Positions 7,692 through 17,423 are shown, counted from the first letter of the stretch. The stretch: DNA of 64,000 nt from Pricia antarctica (GCA_011050085.1 DRGL01000022.1:32305-96304); one strand, 5' to 3'. Notes: generated by a model from the letters alone, not told the origin. Numbers and translations are program-made.

Positions 7692-8741
7692 TCAAACATC
7701 ATCATAATCTACTTTAAGGGTCGGCGTAAGTGGATGCGCCTGACAGGTAAGAATAAATCCTTCTTCAATTTCACCGTCGGTTAAAATCTGATTTTTCGCC
7801 ATTTCGGCTTTTCCTTCCGTGACACGGGCGATACAGGTACTACATACACCCCCTTGACAAGAATAGGGCGCATCAATGTTTTGCTTGAGCACCGCGTCTA
7901 AAACGACCTCTTTTCTATCCATAGAAAAATTAAACACCTCATCATCTACAGTAACTGTCACTTGAGTTTGCCCTTCCGCGGTTACGGGGCGTTCGTCTAA
8001 AATCTCCGTACTTGTAAAAAGCTCGAAATGGATCTTATCCTTTGGAACGTCATTATCTTTCAACGTATCTGAAACCAAATCAATCATCGCCTCAGGACCA
8101 CATAGGTAGTAGGCATCAAAGTCGATATCTTTATGTTTATTCTTTACGGCATAGTTCACCATAGCGGTGTCGACGCGACCGAAACGCGAATCATCTTCTT
8201 GGGTCTGGCTGGTTACAAAATGTACAAAGAACCTGTCGGAATGGTCGAGCTCCAGTTTTACCAAATCGGTATAGAACATCGTCTCCTTTGCTGACTTGTT
8301 ACCATAAACAAGAACGAATTTACTTTTAGGATGGCTTTTCAACACGGCCTTGGCAATACTCATAATGGGAGTGATTCCGCTTCCCGCAGCAAAGGCTGCA
8401 ATGTTCTTAGGTTTTCCAGTAGATTGAAAAGTAAACCGGCCCTCAGGAGGCATAACTTCCAAAGTGTCGCCTGCCGCTAAATGCGTGTGTGCAAAATCGG
8501 AAAATCCGCCTTTATCCACCTTTTTTACCCCAATGGTAAAACAATCACTTTTCGGAGAGGAGCAAATGGAGTAGGCTCTACGCAGTTCCTTACCTTTAAT
8601 TTCGGTTTTAATCGTGATATACTGGCCGGGAACGAAGTCATAGGTTTGAATCAGTTCTTTGGGAATATTAAACGTAATCGCCACAGAACTTGGCGTTAAT
8701 GTTTTGATGTGTTTTACAGTAAGGGGATGAAAATCTGCCAT
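7692..8741 (-). CDS. PaaE-like flavin/2Fe-2S oxidoreductase
   Basis: A 349-residue NAD(P)H-dependent reductase taken from the start MADFHPL at 8741; starts at 8756 or 8786 are also open. Domain order is FAD-binding barrel (RAYS at 55-58), NAD(P)-binding domain with GSGITP, and a C-terminal plant-type 2Fe-2S ferredoxin with Cys295, Cys300, Cys303 and Cys333 (C-x4-C-x2-C-x29-C). This layout is that of phenylacetyl-CoA epoxidase reductase PaaE and related oxygenase reductases, which pass electrons from NADPH to a partner oxygenase. No paaABCD or other oxygenase genes are nearby, so its partner is unknown and a desaturase or hydroxylase elsewhere is possible. Confidence 0.85.
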   Translation of the reverse strand: MADFHPLTVKHIKTLTPSSVAITFNIPKELIQTYDFVPGQYITIKTEIKGKELRRAYSICSSPKSDCFTIGVKKVDKGGFSDFAHTHLAAGDTLEVMPPEGRFTFQSTGKPKNIAAFAAGSGITPIMSIAKAVLKSHPKSKFVLVYGNKSAKETMFYTDLVKLELDHSDRFFVHFVTSQTQEDDSRFGRVDTAMVNYAVKNKHKDIDFDAYYLCGPEAMIDLVSDTLKDNDVPKDKIHFELFTSTEILDERPVTAEGQTQVTVTVDDEVFNFSMDRKEVVLDAVLKQNIDAPYSCQGGVCSTCIARVTEGKAEMAKNQILTDGEIEEGFILTCQAHPLTPTLKVDYDDV

Positions 8742-8811
8742 ATTATTTATAGTCATGAAGTGAAAAGGCAATACTGCGGCTAGCAACTATTTACCGTGCA
8801 TTTAAGGATTG

Positions 8812-8819
8812 CAAAAATA
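8812..8819 (-). promoter_or_regulatory. Bacteroidota -7 box before the PaaE-like gene
   Basis: On the minus strand TATTTTTG, an exact TAnnTTTG, lies 70 bp before the chosen start at 8741 and 26 bp before the longest possible start at 8786. The upstream -33 region is T-rich without a clean TTTG. Confidence 0.4.
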
Positions 8820-8925
8820 AGGATTGGAAAATCGAATTAAAACGGAAAAAGTAAAAAACATAACTTGCGCTTGTAACTATTATTAGTATTATACTACATA
8901 TCCACCAAACAAAGCTTTAGATAAC

Positions 8926-10398
8926 ATGCTCAAACACTTTCTCAAACTCCAATGGAAGTCTTTCATTAGGGCGGCCTCTTTCAAGACCAACTTGATTTTT
9001 AAGATTTTCATGGGGTTTATGGCCCTGTATTTTATTGTGATGTTTTTGGCAATGGGGGTCGGGACGTTCTTTATCATTCAAGACCGTCAATGGGGTGACC
9101 CGCTTCGGGTCGTGAACCAATTTATGATTTACTATTTGGCGGCCGACCTGGCGTTCCGCTATGCGGTTCAGAAAATGCCTATTACCAATATCAAACCTCT
9201 GCTCTATTTACCCTTCAAAAAAGCCCAAGTTGTACGATATTCCCTAGGTAAGACCGTGGTTTCCTTTTTTAATTTGGCCCACGCCTTTTTCTTCATACCG
9301 TTTTCCATAGTTCTTTTACTGGAAGGCTATTCCCCTATTGGTGTCATCGGCTGGCATCTGGGTATAATGGCGCTTTTTTATTGCAACAACTTTCTGAATA
9401 TTCTTCTAAACAATACTGATAGCGTTCTCATTCCCTTAGCCATAATCTTTGCCGGTTTGGGAATCTCTCAATACTACGGGTTTTTTGATATCACCTTATA
9501 TACTACCCCTATCTTTGATGCCTTTTATGATTTGCCTTGGATGGCTATTATTCCATGGGTACTTCTCGTAAGTTTATATGCCGCGGCATTCAGTTATTTC
9601 AAAAAATATATGTTTTTGGATGCCGGCCTTGCCCAAAAACATGCTATCGCGAAGACCGAAGATTACACTTGGTTAGACCGTTTTGGAAATCTCGGTATCT
9701 TCCTAAAAAACGACATCAAGCTTATAAGGCGAAACAAACGCTCAAAAACGACCGTATTGACCAGTATTTTCTTTCTTTTTTATGGACTTTTATTTTTTAC
9801 TGGAGCCGTTGAATCCTATGACGGTCCGGTTTGGAAAATTTTCGCGGGAATTTTTATTTCCGGAGGTTTCCTTTTTACGTTCGGTCAGTTCGTGCCCAGT
9901 TGGGATAGTTCGTATTATCCGCTAATGATGAGCCAGAATATTAAGTATAAGGATTATTTGAATTCTAAATGGTACTTGATAATTATAGCTACCTTGATTA
10001 GCACAATACTGGCATCACCTTATTTGTACTTCGGATGGGATGCCTATCTAGCGGTCTTGGTTGGCGCAGTATACAATATGGGCGTAAACTCGTATTTAGT
10101 ACTTTGGGGCGGAGCTTACATCAAAACACCAATTGACCTTACATCCAACAAAAAAGCCTTCGGAGACAAACAGTCTTTCAACCTAAAGACAATGCTAATG
10201 ACCATACCGAAATTGCTTTTGCCATTGGCTATTTATAGCTTGGGACATTATCTAATAAATCCGACCGCGGGATATATTTTAGTGGCCTTGACAGGGGTTG
10301 CGGGTTTCGCCTTTAAGAACATTGTATTTAAACAAATAGAAAAAGTCTATAAAAAAGAGAAGTACAAGACGTTATTAGCGTATAAGCAGACCTCTTAA
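8926..10398 (+). CDS. DUF5687-like membrane protein, ABC exporter permease
   Basis: A 490-residue protein with roughly twelve hydrophobic segments spread over the whole length and a soluble loop near residues 225-275 (AIAKTEDYTWLDRFGN and a basic stretch). I recall this architecture as DUF5687, a Bacteroidota family next to an ABC ATPase. The ATPase gene follows after 50 bp on the same strand, so the two should form an ABC-2-like exporter. Substrate unknown. It is divergent from the PaaE-like gene with a 184-bp intergenic region. Confidence 0.75.
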   Translation: MLKHFLKLQWKSFIRAASFKTNLIFKIFMGFMALYFIVMFLAMGVGTFFIIQDRQWGDPLRVVNQFMIYYLAADLAFRYAVQKMPITNIKPLLYLPFKKAQVVRYSLGKTVVSFFNLAHAFFFIPFSIVLLLEGYSPIGVIGWHLGIMALFYCNNFLNILLNNTDSVLIPLAIIFAGLGISQYYGFFDITLYTTPIFDAFYDLPWMAIIPWVLLVSLYAAAFSYFKKYMFLDAGLAQKHAIAKTEDYTWLDRFGNLGIFLKNDIKLIRRNKRSKTTVLTSIFFLFYGLLFFTGAVESYDGPVWKIFAGIFISGGFLFTFGQFVPSWDSSYYPLMMSQNIKYKDYLNSKWYLIIIATLISTILASPYLYFGWDAYLAVLVGAVYNMGVNSYLVLWGGAYIKTPIDLTSNKKAFGDKQSFNLKTMLMTIPKLLLPLAIYSLGHYLINPTAGYILVALTGVAGFAFKNIVFKQIEKVYKKEKYKTLLAYKQTS

Positions 10399-10448
10399 TA
10401 TTCGATAAATGGGGTCTCTTTTACGTGAGATTACTAAATGAGCGACAT

Positions 10449-11198
10449 ATGATTACGACACAAAACCTTACCAAAAAATACGGTGATCAAACCGTTCTAC
10501 GTATAGAAAGTCTAGAAATACCCAAAGGTCAAAGTTTTGGATTGGTAGGTAATAATGGTGCAGGAAAAACTACTTTTTTTAGCCTTTTGCTAGACCTCAT
10601 CCAGCCTACAACTGGTCATATCATCAACAATGAGGTTCAGGTAAATCAAAGTGAGGCGTGGAAACCCTTTACATCAGCCTTTATCGATGAGACCTTTCTA
10701 ATCGGATATCTGACACCGGAGGAATACTTTTACTTTATAGGCGAATTGCGCGGGCAAAACAAGGCCGACGTCAATACCCTACTGTCCAATTTTCAGGATT
10801 TCTTCCACGATGAAATTTTGGGACAAAAAAAATATCTGCGTGACTTATCTAAAGGCAACCAGAAGAAAGCAGGAATTGTAGCCTCTTTTATCGGTAATCC
10901 TGAAGTGGTAATTCTTGACGAGCCTTTTGCCAATCTTGACCCTACCACTCAAATACGTTTAAAAGATATTATTAGAGATTTGGCTGCTAAGCAAGGGGTT
11001 ACCATTTTGGTGTCGAGCCACGATTTAATTCATGTCACAGAGGTATGCGAACGTATCGTAGTTTTGAACAAAGGCGAAATCGTCAAGGATATCGAAACTT
11101 CGGCGGAGACCCTCAAACAGTTAGAGCTATTCTTTAGTGGAAATGAGCCGCCCGTAGTTAACGATGATGCGGAATTAGGGGAAGGTTTACCCTCATAG
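10449..11198 (+). CDS. ABC transporter ATP-binding protein
   Basis: A 249-residue ATPase counted from ATG 10449 (MITTQNLTKKYG); an upstream GTG at 10425 would add eight residues but breaks the usual N-terminal pattern. Walker A is GNNGAGKTT, the signature is the variant LSKGNQKK instead of LSGGQ, Walker B is VVILDEP and the H-loop is SSHD. The LSKGN variant is common in exporters of the CcmA/ABC-2 group. It pairs with the DUF5687-like permease upstream. No terminator is obvious after it. Confidence 0.88.
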   Translation: MITTQNLTKKYGDQTVLRIESLEIPKGQSFGLVGNNGAGKTTFFSLLLDLIQPTTGHIINNEVQVNQSEAWKPFTSAFIDETFLIGYLTPEEYFYFIGELRGQNKADVNTLLSNFQDFFHDEILGQKKYLRDLSKGNQKKAGIVASFIGNPEVVILDEPFANLDPTTQIRLKDIIRDLAAKQGVTILVSSHDLIHVTEVCERIVVLNKGEIVKDIETSAETLKQLELFFSGNEPPVVNDDAELGEGLPS

Positions 11199-11577
11199 TC
11201 TAGGTTTCCGCGAAAATTTTTAAAATTTCAGAACCGACTGCCTGGTCTGTTTAGGCCTATAGCAATTATAACAGCTTCAAAATTTAGTACGATGAAAAGT
11301 TGATAATCGTCCATCAATTTCTTAAAATCAGCATGAGTTGGTCGCGGAAAAGTAATTACAGACTATGCGGTCGGTTGCAATTGATTCTTGAAAGCCTTGG
11401 CTACCCATTCACTTGTTATTGGAGGATGGTTTAATTGAGCATTGCTATATGCTCTATTCTTGTTTTCTTCGGTTACTAGCCTTCATTGTTAGCGACCCTA
11501 TCCTACAAACTTTTCTCGACGAACAACATAATAATACGGCAGTTTTGCAGTTTAGGTAGATAGGTACTTTAACAATC
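11199..11577. other. 379-bp gap upstream of the SprE/PorW gene
   Basis: No coding frame that looks real. Near its end, CAGTTTTG at 11540-11547 differs by one base from the Bacteroidota -7 box and lies 31 bp before the TTG start of the next gene, so it probably holds that promoter. The rest shows no repeat or hairpin that I could support. Confidence 0.4.
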
Positions 11578-14124
11578 TTGAAACATCCATATACATACAT
11601 CCTTTTTATCCTATTGACAAGCATCGTTTTCAACGCCTGCTCTACCAAGAAAGATAAATTTATCAACCGCAACTGGCATGCGCTGAATACCAAGTACAAT
11701 ACCTTGTACAATGGTAACATCGCTTTTGAGGAAGGGCGTGAAGAACTAAACAACAATTACAGGGATGATTATTGGGAAATACTTCCCGTTGAACGCCTTG
11801 AGGTGACCGAAGACATCAAGCTTGATTCGGAAGACAATAACCCGAACTTTATAATTGCCGAAGAAAAAGCGAGCAAAGCCATACAGAAACATAGTATGGA
11901 CATTAAGGACGAGGAGCGGAATCCGCAAACGGACGAAGCTTTTCTACTGTTGGGCAAAGCGCGTTACTTTGACCAACGGTACATTCCCGCTTTAGAAGCC
12001 TTCAATTACATCATCAATAAATACAACTATAGCGATAAGCTAGGCGAAGCGAATATTTGGCGCGAGAAAGTAAATATTCGATTAGAGAACGAAGACCTCG
12101 CTATCAAAAACCTTAAACGTGTTTTCAAATACGAAAACCTGAACGATCAAGAATATGCCGATGCACGGGCTATGTTGGCACAAGCCTATATCAACTTAGA
12201 CTCGCTGGGAAAGGCGGTGCAACAGTTGAAAATCGCATCCTATCATACCAAAAAGAATCCGGAGAAAGGCAGGTATTATTTTATTATCGGACAGCTTTAT
12301 AATCGTCTGAACCAGAAAGACAGTGCCAATTATGCCTTTAATAAGATTGTAGAACTGAACCGTAAATCTCCGCGGGTTTATATGATCAATGCGGAAATCG
12401 AAAAGATTAGGAATACCGAAATCACAAATGAGAATCAAGCAGAAATGCTCGAATTTCTAACCAAGATGGAAGAAAATCGTGAGAACAGACCGTTCTTGGA
12501 TAAAATTTACCGACAAATTGCCGAATATCATCTCGAGCAGAAAAATGACAGTGTCGCCCTTGCCTATTTCAACAAGTCGTTGCGCGCTACTGAACTAGAG
12601 CCCAAACTGAATGCGCTCAACTATGAGAATCTAGCGGTCTATAATTTCGACAAAAACGATTATAAAACCTCCGGAGCCTATTACGACAGTGTATTGACAA
12701 ATCTTGAGGAGAACACCAAGAAATTCCGTTCGACTAAAAAGAAATTGGATAATTTGGAGGATGTCGTCAAGTATGAGGACATCGCCCAAAATGCCGATAG
12801 TGTAATCACCCTATATAATCTTCCGGTCGACGACCAAATCGCTTATTTCGAGAAGTATGTCGCAAAATTACAGGCTGAAAAACTCGCCGCTGCCAAAAAG
12901 GAAGAAAACCGTATTACCGCCGGGTTCGCACAATTTGCAGAAAGTAAGGGTGGTAAAGAAAATAAAGGAAAGTTCTACTTCTACAACCTGACCAGTTTAG
13001 GATACGGAAAGAACGATTTCGTTCAAAAATGGGGTAAGCGACAATTGGAAGACGATTGGCGTTGGAGCAAGAAAGGTAGGGCATTGACTTCTGAAGCCAC
13101 CGGTGAATTGGTCGCCGCCAACGACAGCCTAAATGGCGAACCCACCGGGGAAGAGCGATTGACAGTAGATTTTTATATGGATAGGGTCCCCACGGAGGAA
13201 GCGTTTATCGATAGTTTAAAGACCGAGCGCAATTTCGCCAATTACCAATTGGGACTCATTTATAAAGAAAAGTTCAAGGAAAATAGCTTAGCCGCCAAAA
13301 AATTAGAAGATGTTCTGGCATCCAATCCGGAAGAGCGTTTGGTTCTTCCTTCTAAGTATAATCTATATAAAATTTATGAGGAAGAGGGTAGTCCGTTAAT
13401 GGCGCAAATGAAAGCGAACATTCTCGAAAACCACGCCGATTCCCGCTATGCGGAATTATTGCTTAATCCAAGGGCGGTTTTAGAAGACGATTCAGATAGT
13501 CCGGAAGCACGTTATGCCGCATTGTATCGATTGTATCAACAACAAGAGTATTTGCTAACGATAACGGGTGCAGAAGAAAATATCGACAAATATACAGGCG
13601 ACCCTATAGTGCCAAAATTTGAAATGTTGAAAGCCAATGCTATAGGAAGATTGAACGGTTACGAGCCCTTCAAAGAGCAACTTGATTATGTCGCATTGAC
13701 TTATCCCAATAATCCGGAAGGTAAAAAAGCGGAACAGATGGTGGCAGAACAATTACCAAAATTGGCTATAAAAGATTTTTCTTCGGAAGTAGGGTCTACC
13801 GGCACGGGCAATTGGAAGGTAGTTTTTCCATTTCGAAGAAGTAACAATGAGATAGCACTACGCGTAAAAGGTGATTTGGAAGCGGCAATAAAAGATTTGA
13901 AATACCGCAACATCATATCTAAAGACATTTATACCTTGGAAGATCAGTTTGTTGTAGTACACGGATTTCCTTCCAAGGACTACGCCCTTGGCTTTGCGGA
14001 ACTCATCAGATTTAACAAGGATTATCTTATTAAGAATGAGAATTTTGTAATTTTATCCTCCAACTATAAAATAATCCAAGTACATAAAAACCTACAGGAG
14101 TATAAGGAGCAAATATTGAATTAA
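11578..14124 (+). CDS. sprE: SprE/PorW-type TPR lipoprotein (type IX secretion and gliding)
   Basis: An 848-residue lipoprotein. The signal peptide ends in a lipobox with Cys21 (IVFNAC), followed by KFINRNWHALNTKYNTLYNG, which I recognise as the conserved start of SprE/PorW. The body contains TPR-like helical repeats (about residues 100-400 and 540-690) and a C-terminal alpha/beta domain. SprE of F. johnsoniae and PorW of Porphyromonas are periplasmic-side lipoproteins needed for type IX secretion and, in gliders, motility. Start is TTG at 11578; no earlier in-frame start fits the signal peptide. As in other flavobacteria it precedes bactofilin and the ATP synthase genes. The assignment rests on remembered sequence and synteny. 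Confidence 0.8.
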   Translation: MKHPYTYILFILLTSIVFNACSTKKDKFINRNWHALNTKYNTLYNGNIAFEEGREELNNNYRDDYWEILPVERLEVTEDIKLDSEDNNPNFIIAEEKASKAIQKHSMDIKDEERNPQTDEAFLLLGKARYFDQRYIPALEAFNYIINKYNYSDKLGEANIWREKVNIRLENEDLAIKNLKRVFKYENLNDQEYADARAMLAQAYINLDSLGKAVQQLKIASYHTKKNPEKGRYYFIIGQLYNRLNQKDSANYAFNKIVELNRKSPRVYMINAEIEKIRNTEITNENQAEMLEFLTKMEENRENRPFLDKIYRQIAEYHLEQKNDSVALAYFNKSLRATELEPKLNALNYENLAVYNFDKNDYKTSGAYYDSVLTNLEENTKKFRSTKKKLDNLEDVVKYEDIAQNADSVITLYNLPVDDQIAYFEKYVAKLQAEKLAAAKKEENRITAGFAQFAESKGGKENKGKFYFYNLTSLGYGKNDFVQKWGKRQLEDDWRWSKKGRALTSEATGELVAANDSLNGEPTGEERLTVDFYMDRVPTEEAFIDSLKTERNFANYQLGLIYKEKFKENSLAAKKLEDVLASNPEERLVLPSKYNLYKIYEEEGSPLMAQMKANILENHADSRYAELLLNPRAVLEDDSDSPEARYAALYRLYQQQEYLLTITGAEENIDKYTGDPIVPKFEMLKANAIGRLNGYEPFKEQLDYVALTYPNNPEGKKAEQMVAEQLPKLAIKDFSSEVGSTGTGNWKVVFPFRRSNNEIALRVKGDLEAAIKDLKYRNIISKDIYTLEDQFVVVHGFPSKDYALGFAELIRFNKDYLIKNENFVILSSNYKIIQVHKNLQEYKEQILN

Positions 14125-14223
14125 ATCAATTCGATATACTAAATCATCAAATTATTTCGTTGAACTAATCTAAACTATCGACAAGGGTATTTTAGGAGTT
14201 CACTAACCCCAAAATTATAAACA

Positions 14224-14694
14224 ATGTTTTCTGACAACAAAAAACCACGAACCATGAATGAAATAGGCGGACAACCCAACAGAATTGAAAAAAACACTAA
14301 AATCAAAGGTGATATTGTATCCGAGGCCGATTTTAGGATCGATGGTAAATTAGATGGTAATGTAAAGACTTCAGGTAAGGTTGTTATCGGTAAAGATGGC
14401 TATATTCACGGAAAAGTAGAATGTGTAAACGCCGATATCGAAGGCAGCTTTAATGGCGAATTATTGGTTTCCGACCTACTATCATTGAAATCATCAGCCG
14501 TTATCGAGGGAACCGTCGAAGTCAGTAAATTAGCTGTTGAGCCGGGAGCCACTTTTAACGCAACCTGTTCGATGAAAGGCAAGAGCGGTTCATTAAACCG
14601 AAACCTAAGCGGTTCATCATCAACCAACGATTTCAAATCAACATTAACCAATACCAGCTCAAGCAGAAGCAATGAGCCAGCAAAAGCCTCGTAA
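14224..14694 (+). CDS. Bactofilin family protein
   Basis: A 156-residue cytoskeletal protein. Residues about 20-125 show the repeating beta-helix pattern of bactofilins (KGDIVSEADFRIDGKLDG, GNVKTSGKVVIG, HGKVECVNADIEG), flanked by short disordered tails; the C-terminus is rich in Ser, Thr and Asn. Bactofilins polymerise without nucleotide and act as scaffolds for cell-wall or envelope machines. Its 3' end overlaps the AtpZ gene by 23 bp, so it is translated with the head of the ATP synthase operon. No transmembrane segment is seen. Confidence 0.87.
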   Translation: MFSDNKKPRTMNEIGGQPNRIEKNTKIKGDIVSEADFRIDGKLDGNVKTSGKVVIGKDGYIHGKVECVNADIEGSFNGELLVSDLLSLKSSAVIEGTVEVSKLAVEPGATFNATCSMKGKSGSLNRNLSGSSSTNDFKSTLTNTSSSRSNEPAKAS

Positions 14695-14905
14695 AGAGAA
14701 TAAAGACAATAGCGGATTAAGAACCGCGGCCAAGTTATCGGGCATTGGCCTACAAATGGGTCTCACCATTTATCTTGGCAATCTATTAGGGTCATGGCTA
14801 GATCAAAAGTTCGCAAAGGATTTTTGGGAAATTAGCGTGACCCTTTTTGCTATTGCAGTCTCTTTATATTCCGTTATCAAACAGGCGAACGAACTAAACA
14901 AGTAA
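14672..14905 (+). CDS. atpZ: AtpZ/AtpI-type ATP synthase accessory protein
   Basis: A 77-residue protein with a basic, hydrophilic N-terminus and two transmembrane helices (about 25-45 and 53-70). The GLQMGLTIYLGNLLGSWLDQ segment followed by a second helix matches AtpZ (the short AtpI-like family), which assists assembly of the c-ring or Mg2+ supply. It overlaps bactofilin by 23 bp and lies four bases before the next small gene. Confidence 0.8.
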   Translation: MSQQKPRKENKDNSGLRTAAKLSGIGLQMGLTIYLGNLLGSWLDQKFAKDFWEISVTLFAIAVSLYSVIKQANELNK

Positions 14906-14909
14906 TAGG

Positions 14910-15311
14910 GTGCTTAAAACTGTGTTATGTTACATCTTATCTTTCGGACTACTATTTTTGATCGGATTTTATGTTCATGAGTATATGATATCATCGAACG
15001 GGATACAGCTTGATTTTTCACTGTTCCAAATATACGTTTTCCATGCGGTTTTCTCTTTCGCCATCTGCACCTTATTACTAGTACTTTCTAAACGTCCGAA
15101 TCTATTTCCGCAACTAGGGTTTCTCTATTTGGGGGGTTTCTTGTTGAAGTTTTTAGCTTTCGCTATTGTCTTTCGACGGATAATCTTAGGCGAAAGCACT
15201 TTATCCGTAACTAATTCGATTTCGCTAATGCTTCCCATCATTCTTTTTTTAGGTTTAGAAGTGTATTTCGTCGCTAAACTACTACGAGTGATAGATACTG
15301 ATCAGAAATAA
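14910..15311 (+). CDS. Small four-helix membrane protein of the ATP synthase locus
   Basis: A 133-residue protein from a GTG start at 14910, with four hydrophobic helices (about 5-25, 43-62, 70-90, 103-125). I recall a flavobacterial family (DUF6168) at this spot in ATP synthase loci. Its place between atpZ and atpB, and its helix count, are those of AtpI, so it is probably an AtpI equivalent for assembly of Fo. The sequence itself does not prove that. Confidence 0.65.
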   Translation: MLKTVLCYILSFGLLFLIGFYVHEYMISSNGIQLDFSLFQIYVFHAVFSFAICTLLLVLSKRPNLFPQLGFLYLGGFLLKFLAFAIVFRRIILGESTLSVTNSISLMLPIILFLGLEVYFVAKLLRVIDTDQK

Positions 15312-15322
15312 AGAAATTTTGG

Positions 15323-15352
15323 TTTGGGAAAACATTTTATTCGTTACCTTTG
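15323..15352 (+). promoter_or_regulatory. Strong Bacteroidota promoter before atpB
   Basis: TTTG at 15323-15326, 18 bases, then TACCTTTG at 15345-15352, both elements exact. It lies 37 bp before ATG 15390 and therefore rules out the longer in-frame TTG start at 15324. The core ATP synthase genes thus have a promoter of their own in addition to read-through from sprE and bactofilin. Confidence 0.85.
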
Positions 15353-15389
15353 CGCGACTTTTAAAGAGCCACTTTTTGAACGATTTGCA

Positions 15390-16565
15390 ATGAGAAAAGC
15401 GATGCCGAGCTTGCGATATTTGATAATTTTTTTACTATCGATAACTTGTTTTCAAGGATTTTCCAATGTACCTCAAGAAGAAGAGGGCCCGGTAAGTTCC
15501 AAGGAAGAGGTTGACGAATATATTCAGCACCACATTAAGGATGCCCATGATTTTCATCTTTTCTCCTACACTAACGATGCTGGCGAGAGAAAACACGTAG
15601 GCTTTCCATTACCGGTTATTCTTTGGTCAAGCAACGGAATGGTTGCGTTTATGTCCTCAGAATTCCATTATGACGATGAAGGTGAAGTAATCGTTGAAAA
15701 GGGCGGATCCAGCTTTGTCAAATATCATACTAAAATTTACGAATTACAGTCGGGCACGAAAAACCTATCATTTGATGAGGAGCATCACCCGACCAATGCG
15801 ACAAGGGTATTGGACTTCTCAATTACCCAAAGTGTTGTAGGTATTCTTCTAGTTGGCCTCCTTATGCTATGGGTATTTTCATCTCTAGCGCGCCAATATA
15901 CCAAAAGAAAGGTCCCTAAAGGTTTTGGTCGTGTTCTGGAACCGCTGGTCATCTACGTTCGCGACGAAATTTCTCGTCCTAACATCGGAGAAAAACACTA
16001 CCGCAAATTCACAGGCTATCTACTAACCGTTTTCTTCTTTATTTGGATCCTAAACCTATTAGGCCTAACACCTTTCGGCTTCAACGTAACAGGACAAATA
16101 GCGGTGACTGCAGCCTTGGCCATTTTCACGCTAATTATTTATACTTTTAGTGGCAACAAGGAATACTGGCAACATATTTTATGGATGCCGGGGGTACCTT
16201 ATCTCATTCGTCCCGTTTTGGCAATCATTGAATTAGCGGGAGCGTTTCTAATTAAACCCTTTTCACTTATGGTGCGACTTTTCGCCAACATTTCGGCAGG
16301 TCACATCGTAGTTATGAGTTTAATTGCCATTATGTTCACTTTAAAAGCAAGTTTAGGCGTCGTCGGTGCCACAGCCCTATCGCTCATCCTATCCTTCTTT
16401 ATTACGCTTATCGAGGTGTTGGTCGCTTTTTTACAGGCCTATATTTTCACTATGTTATCAGCCCTTTTTATCGGAATGGCAGTTGCCGATCACCATGGCG
16501 ACCATGTATTTGGCGAGAATGATGATGTGGATGACGCTGAAGAAGCGCGTGAAAATTTTATTTAG
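15390..16565 (+). CDS. atpB: ATP synthase Fo subunit a
   Basis: 391 residues from ATG 15390, chosen because the promoter ends at 15352. As usual in Bacteroidota the protein has an N-terminal signal segment and an extra extracytoplasmic region of about 140 residues before the membrane core. The core carries SLMVRLFANISAGH with the essential arginine that faces the c-ring, and ends in an acidic His-rich tail. It forms the proton half-channels of Fo. The stop is 34 bp before atpE. Confidence 0.95.
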   Translation: MRKAMPSLRYLIIFLLSITCFQGFSNVPQEEEGPVSSKEEVDEYIQHHIKDAHDFHLFSYTNDAGERKHVGFPLPVILWSSNGMVAFMSSEFHYDDEGEVIVEKGGSSFVKYHTKIYELQSGTKNLSFDEEHHPTNATRVLDFSITQSVVGILLVGLLMLWVFSSLARQYTKRKVPKGFGRVLEPLVIYVRDEISRPNIGEKHYRKFTGYLLTVFFFIWILNLLGLTPFGFNVTGQIAVTAALAIFTLIIYTFSGNKEYWQHILWMPGVPYLIRPVLAIIELAGAFLIKPFSLMVRLFANISAGHIVVMSLIAIMFTLKASLGVVGATALSLILSFFITLIEVLVAFLQAYIFTMLSALFIGMAVADHHGDHVFGENDDVDDAEEARENFI

Positions 16566-16581
16566 AGTTCATTTAATTTAA

Positions 16582-16788
<207 letters not shown>

Positions 16789-16804
16789 GGAACATTAAGA
16801 AAAG

Positions 16805-16842
16805 ACATTTCCCTGTAACGGTTGGTTACAGGGAATGTTTTT
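16805..16842 (+). terminator. Attenuator-like hairpin between atpE and atpF
   Basis: ACATTTCCCTGTAAC pairs with GTTACAGGGAATGT (one bulged T) across the loop GGTTG, followed by TTTTTA. This is an intrinsic-terminator shape inside an operon. Partial termination or protection of the upstream mRNA end here would give more atpE transcript than downstream transcript, fitting the high c-subunit copy number. Confidence 0.75.
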
Positions 16843-16915
16843 ATATCTTCAATTTGTTAGAAACATCCCGATTCGGGAAATGATTTAGACTGGATTACTT
16901 ACAATTTTAAGCGAT

Positions 16916-17416
16916 ATGGAAGTTTTAATAAACGATTTTTCACCGGGATTATTTGTGGTTCAGACCATCCTATTATTAGGATTAATATTTTTACTGGTAA
17001 AATTTGCTTGGAAACCGATACTAACCTCATTGAACGAAAGGGAATCAGGAATTGAGGATGCTCTTCTAGCGGCAGAAAATGCCCGGAAGGAAATGCAGAA
17101 CCTGCAAGCAGACAATGAAAAATTACTCAAAGAAGCTCGAGCCGAACGCGAAGCCATGCTTAAAGAGGCCCGTGAAATCAAGAATAAAATGATTTCGGAT
17201 TCAAAGGAACAAGCCAAGGTTGAAGGTGATAAAATGATACGTCAGGCACAGTCCGCTATCGAAAGCGAAAAAAAAGCCGCTCTTGCCGATATCAAGAATC
17301 AAGTTGCCGAACTATCCGTAGAAATCGCAGAAAAAGTCTTGAAAGAACAGTTGTCAAACAAAACTGAACAACTAAAACTTGTCGAGAATCTTTTGGGCGA
17401 TGTAAAACTGAACTAA
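16916..17416 (+). CDS. atpF: ATP synthase Fo subunit b
   Basis: 166 residues: one N-terminal transmembrane helix (about 10-30) followed by a long charged coiled coil full of Ala, Glu and Lys, ending in a C-terminal helix that binds delta. It is the peripheral stalk that holds F1 against Fo. The start ATG 16916 is 73 bp after the hairpin; atpH follows after 7 bp. Confidence 0.95.
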   Translation: MEVLINDFSPGLFVVQTILLLGLIFLLVKFAWKPILTSLNERESGIEDALLAAENARKEMQNLQADNEKLLKEARAEREAMLKEAREIKNKMISDSKEQAKVEGDKMIRQAQSAIESEKKAALADIKNQVAELSVEIAEKVLKEQLSNKTEQLKLVENLLGDVKLN

Positions 17417-17423
17417 GAAAGCT

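Noticed and set aside
15324..15389. N-terminal extension of atpB from a TTG
   Set aside because: Covered by the TTTG and TACCTTTG promoter elements, so it cannot be in the main transcript.
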